Positions 1 through 8,798 of a stretch of 64,000 bases of DNA are shown in pieces. The stretch is from Bacteroidales bacterium (lineage in GTDB: Bacteria; Bacteroidota; Bacteroidia; Bacteroidales; F082), in assembly GCA_017539045.1 (NCBI GenBank), contig JAFYHS010000014.1, positions 1-64,000 on the forward strand, written 5' to 3'. The first letter of the stretch is position 1. Every line of letters starts with the position of its first letter. Under the pieces are notes generated by a model that was not told the origin of the DNA, did not search any database, and worked only from the letters and a program-made list of their open reading frames with translations. The position numbers and the translations under genes were made by a program.

Positions 1-1344
1 GGCGACGGCGTCGTCACCGGTCACGGCACCATCGACGGCCGCGTCGTCTACGTCTACGCTCAGGACTTCACCGTGTTTGGTGGTGCCTTGAGTGAGACCA
101 TGTCCCTCAAGATCTGCAAGGTGATGGACCAAGCCATGAAAGTTGGCGCTCCCGTCATCGGCATCTGCGACTCGGGCGGTGCCCGTATTCAGGAAGGCTC
201 ACGCTCCCTCGCCGGCTACGCTGAGATCTTCCAGCGCAACATCAACGCTTCGGGTGTCATCCCGCAGATTTCGGCCATCTTCGGTCCCTGCGCCGGCGGT
301 GCCGTGTATTCTCCCGCCCTCACCGACTTCATCATCATGACCAATGTGGGTAGTTACATGTTCCTCACTGGCCCGAAAGTCGTGAAGACCGTCATCGGCG
401 AGGATGTCTCGACCGACGACCTCGGTGGTGCCCGCATCCACAGCCAGAAGTCGGGCGTGGCCCACTTCGCTGCCGAGACCGAGGAGGAAGGTCTTGCCAT
501 CATCCGCAGACTTATCTCCTTCATCCCGCAGAACAATATGGAGAACGCCCCGCTCGTGGAGTGCAACGACCCCATCGACCGCATGGAGGATGCCTTGAAC
601 CAGATCATCCCCGACAACCCGAACAAGCCTTACAACGTCGGTGACATCATCACCGCCATCGTCGACAACGGCGACTTCCTCGAGATCCACAAGAACTACG
701 CCAAGAACATCATCGTCGGCTTCGCCCGCTTCGATGGCATGTCGGTCGGTATCGTGGCCAACAACCCGGCCTTCTTCGCTGGTGTGTTGGACTGCGACGC
801 CTCGCGTAAGGGTGCCCGTTTCGTCCGTTTCTGCGACGCCTTCAACATCCCGATCGTGACCTTGGTCGACGTCCCCGGCTTCCTGCCTGGCACTGGCCAA
901 GAGTACAACGGTATCATCGTCCACGGCGCCAAGTTGCTTTATGCCTACGGCGAATCCACTGTGCCGAAGGTCACCGTCACCCTGCGTAAGTCCTATGGTG
1001 GTTCTCACCTCGTGATGGGCTGCAAGCAGCTGCGCAACGATGTCAACTACGCTTGGCCGACCGCCGAGATCGCCGTGATGGGTGCCAGCGGTGCCGTTGA
1101 GGTGCTCGATGGCAAGAAGATTGCCGAGATCGAGAACCCCGAAGAGCGCGCCGAGTTCGTCGCCAAGAAGGTGGATGAATACACCAAGAAGTTCGCCAAC
1201 CCGTACGAGGCTGCCAAGTTTGGTTACATCGACGATGTGATCGAGCCGCGCAACACCCGTTTCCGTGTCATCCGTGCCCTGCGCACCCTTGAGACGAAGC
1301 GCCTCGCCAACCCCGAGAAGAAACATTCGAATATCCCGCTGTAA
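1..1344 (+). CDS. mmdA: Methylmalonyl-CoA decarboxylase alpha subunit (carboxyltransferase), 5' end cut by the window
   Basis: The frame is open from base 1, so the gene starts upstream; 447 residues are visible of a family normally a little over 500. The protein is the acyl-CoA carboxyltransferase that moves the carboxyl group of (S)-methylmalonyl-CoA onto carrier biotin, giving propionyl-CoA. Crotonase-fold signatures are clear: [14 protein letters not shown] at the visible N-terminus, [27 protein letters not shown], and the second-half block [16 protein letters not shown] followed by [11 protein letters not shown]. It resembles PCCB/MmdA rather than the TIM-barrel oxaloacetate decarboxylase alpha chain. 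Downstream genes supply the gamma-type anchor, biotin carrier and sodium-pump beta subunit, so a decarboxylase is more likely than a propionyl-CoA carboxylase. It probably acts in the succinate-to-propionate pathway on the cytoplasmic face of the membrane. Confidence 0.93.
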   Translation, partial: GDGVVTGHGTIDGRVVYVYAQDFTVFGGALSETMSLKICKVMDQAMKVGAPVIGICDSGGARIQEGSRSLAGYAEIFQRNINASGVIPQISAIFGPCAGGAVYSPALTDFIIMTNVGSYMFLTGPKVVKTVIGEDVSTDDLGGARIHSQKSGVAHFAAETEEEGLAIIRRLISFIPQNNMENAPLVECNDPIDRMEDALNQIIPDNPNKPYNVGDIITAIVDNGDFLEIHKNYAKNIIVGFARFDGMSVGIVANNPAFFAGVLDCDASRKGARFVRFCDAFNIPIVTLVDVPGFLPGTGQEYNGIIVHGAKLLYAYGESTVPKVTVTLRKSYGGSHLVMGCKQLRNDVNYAWPTAEIAVMGASGAVEVLDGKKIAEIENPEERAEFVAKKVDEYTKKFANPYEAAKFGYIDDVIEPRNTRFRVIRALRTLETKRLANPEKKHSNIPL

Positions 1345-1362
1345 CCGTAAATCCCTGAAACG

Positions 1363-1740
1363 ATGAACCTGTTACAAATATCATTACTGTTGGCTCACGA
1401 AGGTTGGGTCTACACCAAAGGCTGGATTGTCACCATCGCTGGTTTCCTCATCGTCATCATCGCCCTCTTCATCCTTTCGAGCATCTTCCGTGGCGTGGCT
1501 GCCTATTTCAAGAAGCAGGACGCCAAGAAGAACGAAGTGAAGGAGATCAAGCCTGTGACGGTGAAGCCCACAGTCAAATTGGCCGAGGGTGAGATTCCCG
1601 CAGAGGTGCAAGCCGCCATCGGTATGGCGCTTTACCTCTCGACCAACCTTCACGATGAAGAGAGCAACGTGATCACCATCGACAGAAGGGTGACTTCTTG
1701 GAACGACAAAAATTACGGAGTTAGACACTGGAAACGTTAA
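1363..1740 (+). CDS. OadG-like small membrane subunit of the sodium-pumping decarboxylase
   Basis: This 125-residue protein has one strong transmembrane segment (about residues 20-42, GWIVTIAGFLIVIIALFIL) followed by a Lys/Glu-rich cytoplasmic tail. That is the usual plan of OadG/MmdD gamma or delta subunits, which tether the carboxyltransferase and biotin carrier to the membrane beta subunit. It begins 19 bases after the alpha subunit stop and is followed by the biotin carrier after 11 bases, so all four genes should be one transcript. The tail contains a segment (EGEIPAEVQAAIGMALYL) typical of Bacteroidota OadG family members. Function is inferred from size, topology and context, because the family is poorly conserved in sequence. 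Confidence 0.85.
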   Translation: MNLLQISLLLAHEGWVYTKGWIVTIAGFLIVIIALFILSSIFRGVAAYFKKQDAKKNEVKEIKPVTVKPTVKLAEGEIPAEVQAAIGMALYLSTNLHDEESNVITIDRRVTSWNDKNYGVRHWKR

Positions 1741-1751
1741 ATCGAACAATC

Positions 1752-2192
1752 ATGAAAAAATTCAAATTCACCATTAGTGGTAAACCATACGAAGTAGAAG
1801 TCCAGAACATTGAGGGCAACATCGCCACTGTCAATGTGAATGGCACTGATTATCAAGTGGAGATGGAAGAGCAAGCCGCTCCGGTGATCGCTCCCGTGGC
1901 CCGTCCGGCCGCCAAGCCCGCCGCCAGCGCTCCTACCCAGAGCGCCGCTCCGAAACCGGCCGCTGCCGCAGGTGGCGCCGGTTATAAGATGGCCGCTCCG
2001 CTTCCTGGAACCATCATGCAGATCTTCGTCAAGCAAGGCGACACCGTGAAGAAGGGTGACAAGCTGCTCATGTACGAAGCCATGAAGATGGAAAACAACC
2101 TGCTGGCCGAGGCTGACGGTACCATCACCGCCATCAACTGCCGCCAGGGCGACAACGTGCTTCAAGGTGATACTTTAATCGTAATCGGATAA
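1752..2192 (+). CDS. mmdC: Biotin carboxyl carrier subunit of methylmalonyl-CoA decarboxylase
   Basis: This 146-residue protein has three parts: an N-terminal beta-rich segment (1-40), a flexible Ala/Pro linker (about 41-78) and a C-terminal biotinyl domain (about 79-146). The biotinylation motif EAMKM is present with Lys112 as the expected biotin attachment site, followed by MENNLLAEADGTI. It carries CO2 as carboxybiotin between the alpha carboxyltransferase and the beta-subunit ion pump. It stops 4 bases before the beta-subunit ATG. The Ala/Pro linker is typical of carriers that swing between two active sites. Confidence 0.93.
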   Translation: MKKFKFTISGKPYEVEVQNIEGNIATVNVNGTDYQVEMEEQAAPVIAPVARPAAKPAASAPTQSAAPKPAAAAGGAGYKMAAPLPGTIMQIFVKQGDTVKKGDKLLMYEAMKMENNLLAEADGTITAINCRQGDNVLQGDTLIVIG

Positions 2193-2196
2193 GGTC

Positions 2197-3939
2197 ATGT
2201 TAGGCAAGAAAAGTATTTACAGAAGACCTGCGGTCATTCTCGGATCCCTGGTGCTCCTGATGCTGCTGAACCTCGCGGTCGTCAACAACCCGATGTTCGC
2301 CACCAAGGTCGCCGACTTGGGTAAAACCGAGCAAGTGAGCGAGATGACCCCAGAGGAAAGCAACGCCCAGCTGGCTGAGATGGCTGACGCGATTGTCGCG
2401 GAACAGCAAAAGTCAGCCGAACTGGGTCAACAGATTGAAAGTCTTAACCAACGTGTGACCACGCTGGAAGGTAAGAACGCCAAGCATCATGTGGCCGCCA
2501 AAGAGGAAGTTAAGGAGATGTCGACGAAAGACCGTCTGAAAGAAGGTCTGCACAACTTCTGGCTGCTTACGGGCTTCCGCAACTGCAAGCTCGGCAACAT
2601 CATCATGATTCTGGTGGGTATCCTCTTCATCTTTCTGGCCATCCGCTTCGAGTTTGAACCCATGCTACTCATCCCGATTGGCACGGGTATCATCGTCGGT
2701 AACATCCCGTTCTTCCAAGGCTTCGGCGTTACCTTTGCCGATGCCATGGCCAATTTGCAAGCGCTAGATCCAGCCACACTCAATTTCGATTTGGACACGG
2801 CTAAGGCCCTATTGGTGGCTGTCTTTGGTGACAATCCGGGCGACAAACACATGGTGCTGAGCGAAGCCATCAAGCAGGTCGAGCATCTGAACATGGCTGA
2901 TTATGGCCTGGTCAACAACGACATCGAAGGCGTGAAAGGCTTGATGACGAGCGTGTTCCAAAGCGGTGAGTTGAACCTCCAGACCGGTCTTTACCAGAAG
3001 GGCAGTGTGTTGAACTACCTGTACTTCGGTGTGACCTCGGGTGTGTATCCTCCCTTGATCTTCTTGGGCATCGGTGCCATGACCGACTTCTCGTCGCTCA
3101 TCGCCAACCCGAAACTGATGATCCTCGGTGCTGCCGCCCAGTTGGGTGTGTTCATCACCTTCATCGGTGCCTTGTATCTCGGCTTCAACCTGCGTGAGGC
3201 TGGTGCTATCGGTATCATCGGTGGTGCTGATGGTCCTACCGCCATCTTCTTGTCTTCACGTTTGGCCAACGGTATGAACGGTACGCGCAACCTCATCGGA
3301 CCTATCGCCATTGCAGCCTATTCCTACATGGCTTTGGTGCCCGTGATACAGCCGCCTATCATCCGTTTGCTGACCACCAAAGAAGAACGCCTCATCAAGA
3401 TGGGTGCCCCGCGTATGGTTAACAAGACTGAAAAGATCATGTTCCCCATCGTCGGCCTCATCCTGACCACCTTCATCAGCCCCACGGCCCTGCCGCTGTT
3501 GGGTATGCTGTTCTTCGGCAACATCATCAAGGAGTCGGGCGTGGTGAAGCGTTTGCAGAACACCGCCTCCAACCCGTTGATTGACATCGTCACCATTGTC
3601 TTGGGTCTTACTGTGGGTGCCTCAACGCAGGCCTCCGTGTTCTTGACCATGAGTTCCATCGAAATCTTCGTCCTCGGTGCTGCTTCGTTCTGCGTGGCCA
3701 CCGCTGGCGGTCTGCTCGGTGCCAAGTTGATGAACCTCTTCCTGAAGGAGAAGATCAACCCGATGATTGGTGCCGCTGGTGTTTCGGCTGTGCCGGACAG
3801 CGCCCGTGTCGTCGAAGTGGAAGGTCAGAAGTACGACCCGTCGAACCACCTGCTCATGCATGCCATGGCTCCTAACGTCTCCGGCGTTATCGGCTCGGCA
3901 GTCGCAGCAGGTGTGATGATGTCGTTCCTGATGATGTAA
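2197..3939 (+). CDS. Sodium ion-translocating decarboxylase beta subunit with N-terminal extension
   Basis: This multi-pass membrane protein decarboxylates carboxybiotin and couples it to outward Na+ transport. The OadB/MmdB core starts near residue 108 (STKDRLKEGLHNFWLLTGF) and contains the family hallmarks GNIPFFQGFG, GVTSGVYPPLIFLGIGAMTDF and IIGGADGPTAIF, where the Asp belongs to the ion-conducting site. At 580 residues it is longer than ordinary beta subunits, which are around 400. The extra N-terminal part has a hydrophobic segment (about 12-30) and a predicted coiled coil (about 55-95). It is the last gene of the operon and is followed by a strong terminator. The family assignment is firm; what the extension does is unknown. 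Confidence 0.93.
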   Translation: MLGKKSIYRRPAVILGSLVLLMLLNLAVVNNPMFATKVADLGKTEQVSEMTPEESNAQLAEMADAIVAEQQKSAELGQQIESLNQRVTTLEGKNAKHHVAAKEEVKEMSTKDRLKEGLHNFWLLTGFRNCKLGNIIMILVGILFIFLAIRFEFEPMLLIPIGTGIIVGNIPFFQGFGVTFADAMANLQALDPATLNFDLDTAKALLVAVFGDNPGDKHMVLSEAIKQVEHLNMADYGLVNNDIEGVKGLMTSVFQSGELNLQTGLYQKGSVLNYLYFGVTSGVYPPLIFLGIGAMTDFSSLIANPKLMILGAAAQLGVFITFIGALYLGFNLREAGAIGIIGGADGPTAIFLSSRLANGMNGTRNLIGPIAIAAYSYMALVPVIQPPIIRLLTTKEERLIKMGAPRMVNKTEKIMFPIVGLILTTFISPTALPLLGMLFFGNIIKESGVVKRLQNTASNPLIDIVTIVLGLTVGASTQASVFLTMSSIEIFVLGAASFCVATAGGLLGAKLMNLFLKEKINPMIGAAGVSAVPDSARVVEVEGQKYDPSNHLLMHAMAPNVSGVIGSAVAAGVMMSFLMM

Positions 3940-3961
3940 TTACACCTTAATATTAATATCC

Positions 3962-3991
3962 AAAACCCGCCTCAACGAGGCGGGTTTTGAT
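3962..3991 (+). terminator. Rho-independent terminator after the decarboxylase operon
   Basis: A perfect 12-bp stem (AAAACCCGCCTC at 3962-3973, GAGGCGGGTTTT at 3977-3988) encloses the loop AAC and ends in a T-run. It lies 22 bases after the beta-subunit stop. Confidence 0.95.
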
Positions 3992-4026
3992 TTAAAAACT
4001 AATGGTTATTGTTTTGTCGTAACGAT

Positions 4027-5616
4027 ATGCGTCGCTTTCTTGCTTTCACACTCCTTTCTCTATGGTCATTCCACCTCTTGGGCGATGACGGTATCCCCAA
4101 CCCTCGTCTGTTTCTGAAAAAGGTGTTTTTCCCTGTCGTTGAGACCCCTGCCGTTTTCACAAGCACTGTCGACGGCAAGGACTTTTTTGTTTTCATCGAG
4201 TACAGTGATAGTCTGACCATGAAGGGACATTATATGGCTTGGGAAGAGACTATGACGGACACCCTTCCTTTCAAATTGGAAGCTAAGGGCCGTAACGCTA
4301 TCCTTTATTATGAAAACCAAAAGGAGACTTTCCGTCCGCGCATCAAGTCAATGGATAGCCAGCATGCTGTTGGTTATGCGCGTTTGAGCTTGTTTGGCAC
4401 AGCGCGTTTTCAATTCAACATACATGAAATTCCCGCCTTTCATGTTTTTGAAAACAAGCGCTATCAAGACACTTTGTTTGAAGTGGAGGAGATCAGTGAC
4501 CTTAAGTATGCCCATGTGCCCGGGTTTTGGTCGGAAATGGGTGACGAAACCGATGTCACGGGCAAGATTTTCCGAATGACGGAGGCCATAAGCGAAGTCC
4601 CATTGGACCTCCATCTTGACGTTTTCCGACCTCAAAACGACACGTTGGAGAAGCATCCGCTGATCATGTTAGTGCACGGGGGCGCTTTTTATTTTGGGTC
4701 GAAAGACGATGCGTCCATCACCCGATGGTGCCGTCACCTTGCATCGTTGGGCTATGTGACGGCCTCTATCGACTATCGCATAGGTTTTCTACCTACCATG
4801 GCCAGCATTGGGCGGGCAGGCTACCGTGCAGTGCAAGATGCCCATGCCGCCATGCGCTATTTGGTGTCGCATCAACAAGACTATTGTATCGACACTTCCA
4901 TGATTTTCGTGGGTGGCTCCAGCGCTGGCGCCATCACCGCGCTCAACCTTGCCTTCATGACCAATGATACCAGGCCAGGATACACCCATAGTAGCTTCTT
5001 CCGTCCTGATCTCGGTAGCATCGATACCTGTGGCAACGACATCAAGGCCCATTTCCGAATCAGAGGCCTTATCGACATGTGGGGTGCCATGCCCGACACC
5101 TCATTCCTCCATAGACGCAACATCCCGATACTAGCTTTCCATGGCAATGCCGACAACATCGTTCCTTACGACTACAACTATCCTTTCGGCATCGCTGGCC
5201 CGTTGAAAACCCTGTTGGTCGAACCGATGTATGGCTCGTCATGTATTGTTGACCGTGCCAATAAACTTGGGTATGATGCTCATTTGGTCACGTTTGACGG
5301 CTACAAACACTCGCCTCACGTGGATCCCAACACCAAAGCCTTTAACGACAATTTCTTTGTCATCCAAGACATGATGACGGACTTTTTCTATGACATTGTC
5401 GTTCCGCAAAAGCCCGAAATCGTTGAAGAAACCGACCATTATTATGTGCGACCATACCCTTTGGAGACCAGCTGGCAGGTCGAAGGAGGGGTCGTCCTGT
5501 CTTCTGAAAGCAACACTGTGAAAGTGGCTTGGATAAAAAATGCGCCTCAACATAGTCTTACGGTATCGGTATTGATGCCATACGGCGTAGGCCTTACCGA
5601 AAAAACAGTCTACTGA
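4027..5616 (+). CDS. Secreted alpha/beta-hydrolase (carboxylesterase-like)
   Basis: I chose the ATG at 4027 over an in-frame TTG at 4009 because it directly precedes a signal peptide (MRRFLAFTLLSLWSFHLLG). The mature protein has a poorly recognised N-terminal part (about 25-190) and then an esterase domain. The oxyanion motif HGGAF is at His217, the nucleophile elbow GSSAG puts the catalytic Ser at 299, a likely acid is Asp376 (HGNADNIVPY), and the catalytic His is 428 (GYKHSPH). The layout resembles the HGG-type lipase/carboxylesterase group. The substrate is not evident. A C-terminal tail of about 90 residues after the triad looks beta-rich. The gene stands alone between two terminator or promoter gaps. 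Confidence 0.8.
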   Translation: MRRFLAFTLLSLWSFHLLGDDGIPNPRLFLKKVFFPVVETPAVFTSTVDGKDFFVFIEYSDSLTMKGHYMAWEETMTDTLPFKLEAKGRNAILYYENQKETFRPRIKSMDSQHAVGYARLSLFGTARFQFNIHEIPAFHVFENKRYQDTLFEVEEISDLKYAHVPGFWSEMGDETDVTGKIFRMTEAISEVPLDLHLDVFRPQNDTLEKHPLIMLVHGGAFYFGSKDDASITRWCRHLASLGYVTASIDYRIGFLPTMASIGRAGYRAVQDAHAAMRYLVSHQQDYCIDTSMIFVGGSSAGAITALNLAFMTNDTRPGYTHSSFFRPDLGSIDTCGNDIKAHFRIRGLIDMWGAMPDTSFLHRRNIPILAFHGNADNIVPYDYNYPFGIAGPLKTLLVEPMYGSSCIVDRANKLGYDAHLVTFDGYKHSPHVDPNTKAFNDNFFVIQDMMTDFFYDIVVPQKPEIVEETDHYYVRPYPLETSWQVEGGVVLSSESNTVKVAWIKNAPQHSLTVSVLMPYGVGLTEKTVY

Positions 5617-5680
5617 TGTTTTTGTGGGCGCGTTCTGTGATAAAAAAGAACAAACCGAAAAAGATATCTTCGTTTTTTTG

Positions 5681-5688
5681 TACTTTTG
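5681..5688 (+). promoter_or_regulatory. Bacteroidota -7 element (TACTTTTG) for the 5754 gene
   Basis: TACTTTTG matches TAnnTTTG and lies 65 bases upstream of the ATG. No good -33 TTTG is visible at the usual spacing. Confidence 0.55.
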
Positions 5689-5753
5689 CACATCGTTTTT
5701 GAAAACTTGAATAATAGACAACCAACAACACTTTAACCTTAAATAATTCAATC

Positions 5754-6329
5754 ATGAAAAAAGTAGCATTATTCGCGGTGCTGTTCTCAATGGTGACCCT
5801 CAGCGCCAAAGCACAATGGTTCGATTTCTCACAAAACACGTACGATGCCACCGTCGGTGTTAACCTCGGTATGGTGGGCTATCATTTGGGCAATAGCCAA
5901 GCCGAAAAGAATCTGGCTGGTTTTGGTTTTGGCGTAAGCGCTTCATTGGTGGGCTTTTATGCCGATTTTATCTATCAAAATCCCGAGCATCGTTGGGATC
6001 GCAAGGTGACCCAAGTGGAGTATGATGACCATACAGCTCTTGCCATCAATGTGGGCTATAAAATCCCGGTGTTGCCATGGCTGAATATCATCCCGTTGAT
6101 TGGCTACAGCAATGAAACCACAGGTAAGACCCTCGGTAACTCCATCGGCGTGGACACGGAGAGCCATTCCATCTACCACGACTACAATGTCGAGCACAGA
6201 TACAATCACTTCAATTATGGCGTTGGCCTTTCGGTGAAGCCTATCAAATGGCTCGAAATTGGCGGTGTTTGCTCAGCCAGTGCCATCTACGGCAATGTTT
6301 CTGTTAACCTTATGAAATTCAAGGATTAA
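5754..6329 (+). CDS. Small outer-membrane beta-barrel-like protein
   Basis: This 191-residue protein has a clear signal peptide (MKKVALFAVLFSMVTLSAKA, then QWFDFS). The rest alternates Gly/aromatic strands (VGVNLGMVGYHLG, GFGVSASLVGFYADF, INVGYKIPVLPWL, NYGVGLSVKPIKWLEIGGV), typical of small 8-stranded porin-like barrels. I do not recognise a specific family, and the C-terminus (MKFKD) lacks the usual terminal aromatic. It has its own promoter and terminator. Confidence 0.6.
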   Translation: MKKVALFAVLFSMVTLSAKAQWFDFSQNTYDATVGVNLGMVGYHLGNSQAEKNLAGFGFGVSASLVGFYADFIYQNPEHRWDRKVTQVEYDDHTALAINVGYKIPVLPWLNIIPLIGYSNETTGKTLGNSIGVDTESHSIYHDYNVEHRYNHFNYGVGLSVKPIKWLEIGGVCSASAIYGNVSVNLMKFKD

Positions 6330-6354
6330 AATATCTTGTTTGACTTTAAATCAG

Positions 6355-6386
6355 AAGAGGTTGCCAAAAGCAGCCTCTTTTTTTTG
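6355..6386 (+). terminator. Rho-independent terminator after the small barrel gene
   Basis: The stem AAGAGGTTGC (6355-6364) pairs with GCAGCCTCTT (6370-6379) with one G-U pair, loop CAAAA, and is followed by a T-run. The T-run doubles as the -33 region of the next promoter. Confidence 0.85.
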
Positions 6387-6415
6387 TTCCCTTTTTTCAA
6401 AAATCCTTATTTTTG
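6383..6415 (+). promoter_or_regulatory. Bacteroidota promoter for the patatin gene
   Basis: A -33 TTTG (6383-6386) and a -7 TATTTTTG (6408-6415) are separated by 21 bases, close to the family consensus. Transcription would begin a few bases before the ATG at 6438. Confidence 0.75.
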
Positions 6416-6437
6416 TTGTCCGTAATTGTACATACAC

Positions 6438-8798
6438 ATGAAAAAAGCCTTATTGTTCTCCTTTTTTATGTCGGCATTTATGATGTTACATGCCCAACAT
6501 GACTCAAGTAAGATACATATTTCTAACGACACTATCCGTCCGCCACGCCTAAAGGTTGGTGTGGTGTTGGGTGGCGGTGGAGCCAAAGGCGCCTCCCATA
6601 TAGGCGCTCTTAAATACATTGAAGAGATGGGTATCCCTGTTGACTATGTGGCCGGCACAAGCATGGGCTCCATTATTGGTGGCTTTTATGCCTTGGGTTA
6701 TTCCCCTGAGGAGCTCACCCAACTTATTTCGGAAATGAAGTGGTCGGAGTATATAGGCAATAGGATCGACCGCCCTATGCTGTCGGAAGAGATGAGGCTG
6801 CGCAATAGCACTATGGTTATGCAAGTGCCTTTCAGCCTCGAAAGTCTTTTGGACAATAGGAAGAATGCTAGTTTTATTAGCCAGTTGCCAAGCGCTTATG
6901 TCAACAATAGTTCACTTGTGAATCTGTTCAACGACTTATGTATCGGCTATCAGGAGGAGATGGACTTCAACGATTTGCCCATACCTTTCGCTTGCGTGGC
7001 TACCGACATGATTACAGGCAAAGAGGTGGTGCTGCGTAACGGTAGCATCTCGACAGCAATGCGCGCAAGTATGGCCATCCCAGGCGTATTCTCGCCTGTT
7101 ACGATAGGCGACAAGGTGTTGGTTGATGGCGGTTTGGTCAACAATTTCCCTGCCGATGTGCTTCGTGATATGGGGGCCGACATTATTATCGGTGTGGAGG
7201 TTACCTCTACCAAAACAGTCACTGCTGATGATTTGAAATCATTGCCCCAGGTGTTTGCCCGTCTGCTCATCACCAGCACAAGTGCGAAGAGGCAAGAAAA
7301 CCGTGCCATATGCGATGTCCATATCGTTCCTGACATCAGCGGCTTCGGCATGCTCAGTTTCACGCCCGATGCCATAGACACATTAGTGGGAAGAGGCTAT
7401 AAAAAAGCGAGTGAATTCCATGACCAACTATTGGCTATCAAAGAGGCAGTGGATGCCTCGGCAGGTCACCCAGTCAGCAAGACGCTTCGCGCCCCTCATG
7501 CCAAAAACTTGACCAACGATTCGGTTCTCCTCCGTTCCATCGTCGTCAATAATGTGAGTAATAATGATAGCCGCTGGCTTATCCGTAAAGGAGAATTGGT
7601 CGTCGGGAACAGCTATACGAAAGACGACATCGAACGCGCCATGAATATCTATCGCGGCACGGGCTGTTATGATGAGATCACTTATCAAATCAAGGAATGC
7701 GATTCCGTACATTGGGACAGCCGTTTGTCTGAAGCCTATGACCTGAGCATTAATATGAAACCTGCCCAGCCTCATGTCTTTGGCCTTGGCATACGCTACG
7801 ACACAGAGGAAGGCGCAGCAATCTTACTCAATATCGGATTGAATGAGAAGAGGTTTAACGGCTCGAAGCTCAATTTCAGTACGAAACTGAGTTACAATCC
7901 GCGTGTCAATCTCACCTATACCTATTCAAGGTCATCGTTGGCCAACTTCAATCTGTCTTTCGACTATAGGAATGAGCATTTCCGTTCTAGAGGTTTTCAT
8001 AATAAGTACGTCAACTTGCATTATCAACAAATGAAAGCCAATGCCTACATTTCTGAGTTCCACCTGCTCAATTTCAGCACTAGCGCAGGAGTGTCATACA
8101 TCAATACGACATTCGACAAATCATCCTTTGATGGTAATAATGCTTTTGACTCTGTTTATTATGCGAACAATACCATGTTGGCGCCATTTGTCAAGTTTCA
8201 GTATGACAATTTGGATGACGCCTATTTTGCCAACCATGGCATCTTGACCAACTTGGGCACGCATTTCTATTACATGCCATCCACCAAAGATAAGTATTTC
8301 GACTTCAGCTATGCTTTCCAATACTATATCACGCCAGGTGACGGACCATTTACCATCATACCACAAGTGTATGGCCGTTTTGTGACCCATATCAATCCTT
8401 CCTATACCCGTGTTGGATACTATAATATTAGGAATACTTGCGGTGGGGAGATTGCCGGCCGCCACTTTGAAAACCAAATGCCTTTTATCGGCCTGACCAG
8501 CGTTGAAGATGCTTCTGTTGATTTGACGCAAAACGCAAGTATTTTCCGTTGTGATTTGCGTTATAACTTCTATGGCAAGCATTACCTGACGGCGATGTAT
8601 AATGCCTCAATGCCGTGGGGAATGTTGGGCACCGGTGGGATGTCTTTTCCCGATATATTTCATTTCATGGCACATGGTGCAGGGTTGAGGTATTCCTATA
8701 ACAGTTTCCTGGGACCGGTTTCATTGACCGCTCATTGGTTCAACAGCGACGAGAATAACCATTTTGGAGCCTATTTCTCATTCGGTTACACTTTCTGA
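6438..8798 (+). CDS. Patatin-like phospholipase with POTRA-like segment and C-terminal beta-barrel (type Vd secretion-like)
   Basis: The ATG at 6438 is preferred to an in-frame TTG at 6426 because it starts the signal peptide (MKKALLFSFFMSAFMMLHAQ). The patatin domain (about 39-310) has the oxyanion loop GGGGAKG (45-51), the nucleophile elbow GTSMG with Ser75, and the catalytic Asp230 in DGG. A POTRA-like segment follows (about 365-440, LRSIVVNNVSNNDSRWLI ... YRGTGCYDEITYQI). The last roughly 340 residues form alternating strands ending in FSFGYTF, a typical outer-membrane barrel terminus. This matches the PlpD-like, type Vd autotransporter architecture: a surface-delivered or outer-membrane-tethered phospholipase A. 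Its 3' end overlaps the convergent gene by 21 bases. Confidence 0.9.
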   Translation: MKKALLFSFFMSAFMMLHAQHDSSKIHISNDTIRPPRLKVGVVLGGGGAKGASHIGALKYIEEMGIPVDYVAGTSMGSIIGGFYALGYSPEELTQLISEMKWSEYIGNRIDRPMLSEEMRLRNSTMVMQVPFSLESLLDNRKNASFISQLPSAYVNNSSLVNLFNDLCIGYQEEMDFNDLPIPFACVATDMITGKEVVLRNGSISTAMRASMAIPGVFSPVTIGDKVLVDGGLVNNFPADVLRDMGADIIIGVEVTSTKTVTADDLKSLPQVFARLLITSTSAKRQENRAICDVHIVPDISGFGMLSFTPDAIDTLVGRGYKKASEFHDQLLAIKEAVDASAGHPVSKTLRAPHAKNLTNDSVLLRSIVVNNVSNNDSRWLIRKGELVVGNSYTKDDIERAMNIYRGTGCYDEITYQIKECDSVHWDSRLSEAYDLSINMKPAQPHVFGLGIRYDTEEGAAILLNIGLNEKRFNGSKLNFSTKLSYNPRVNLTYTYSRSSLANFNLSFDYRNEHFRSRGFHNKYVNLHYQQMKANAYISEFHLLNFSTSAGVSYINTTFDKSSFDGNNAFDSVYYANNTMLAPFVKFQYDNLDDAYFANHGILTNLGTHFYYMPSTKDKYFDFSYAFQYYITPGDGPFTIIPQVYGRFVTHINPSYTRVGYYNIRNTCGGEIAGRHFENQMPFIGLTSVEDASVDLTQNASIFRCDLRYNFYGKHYLTAMYNASMPWGMLGTGGMSFPDIFHFMAHGAGLRYSYNSFLGPVSLTAHWFNSDENNHFGAYFSFGYTF

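Noticed and set aside
4009..4026. TTG start six codons upstream for the esterase
   Set aside because: The added residues (MFCRND) precede a normal signal peptide that starts at the ATG at 4027.
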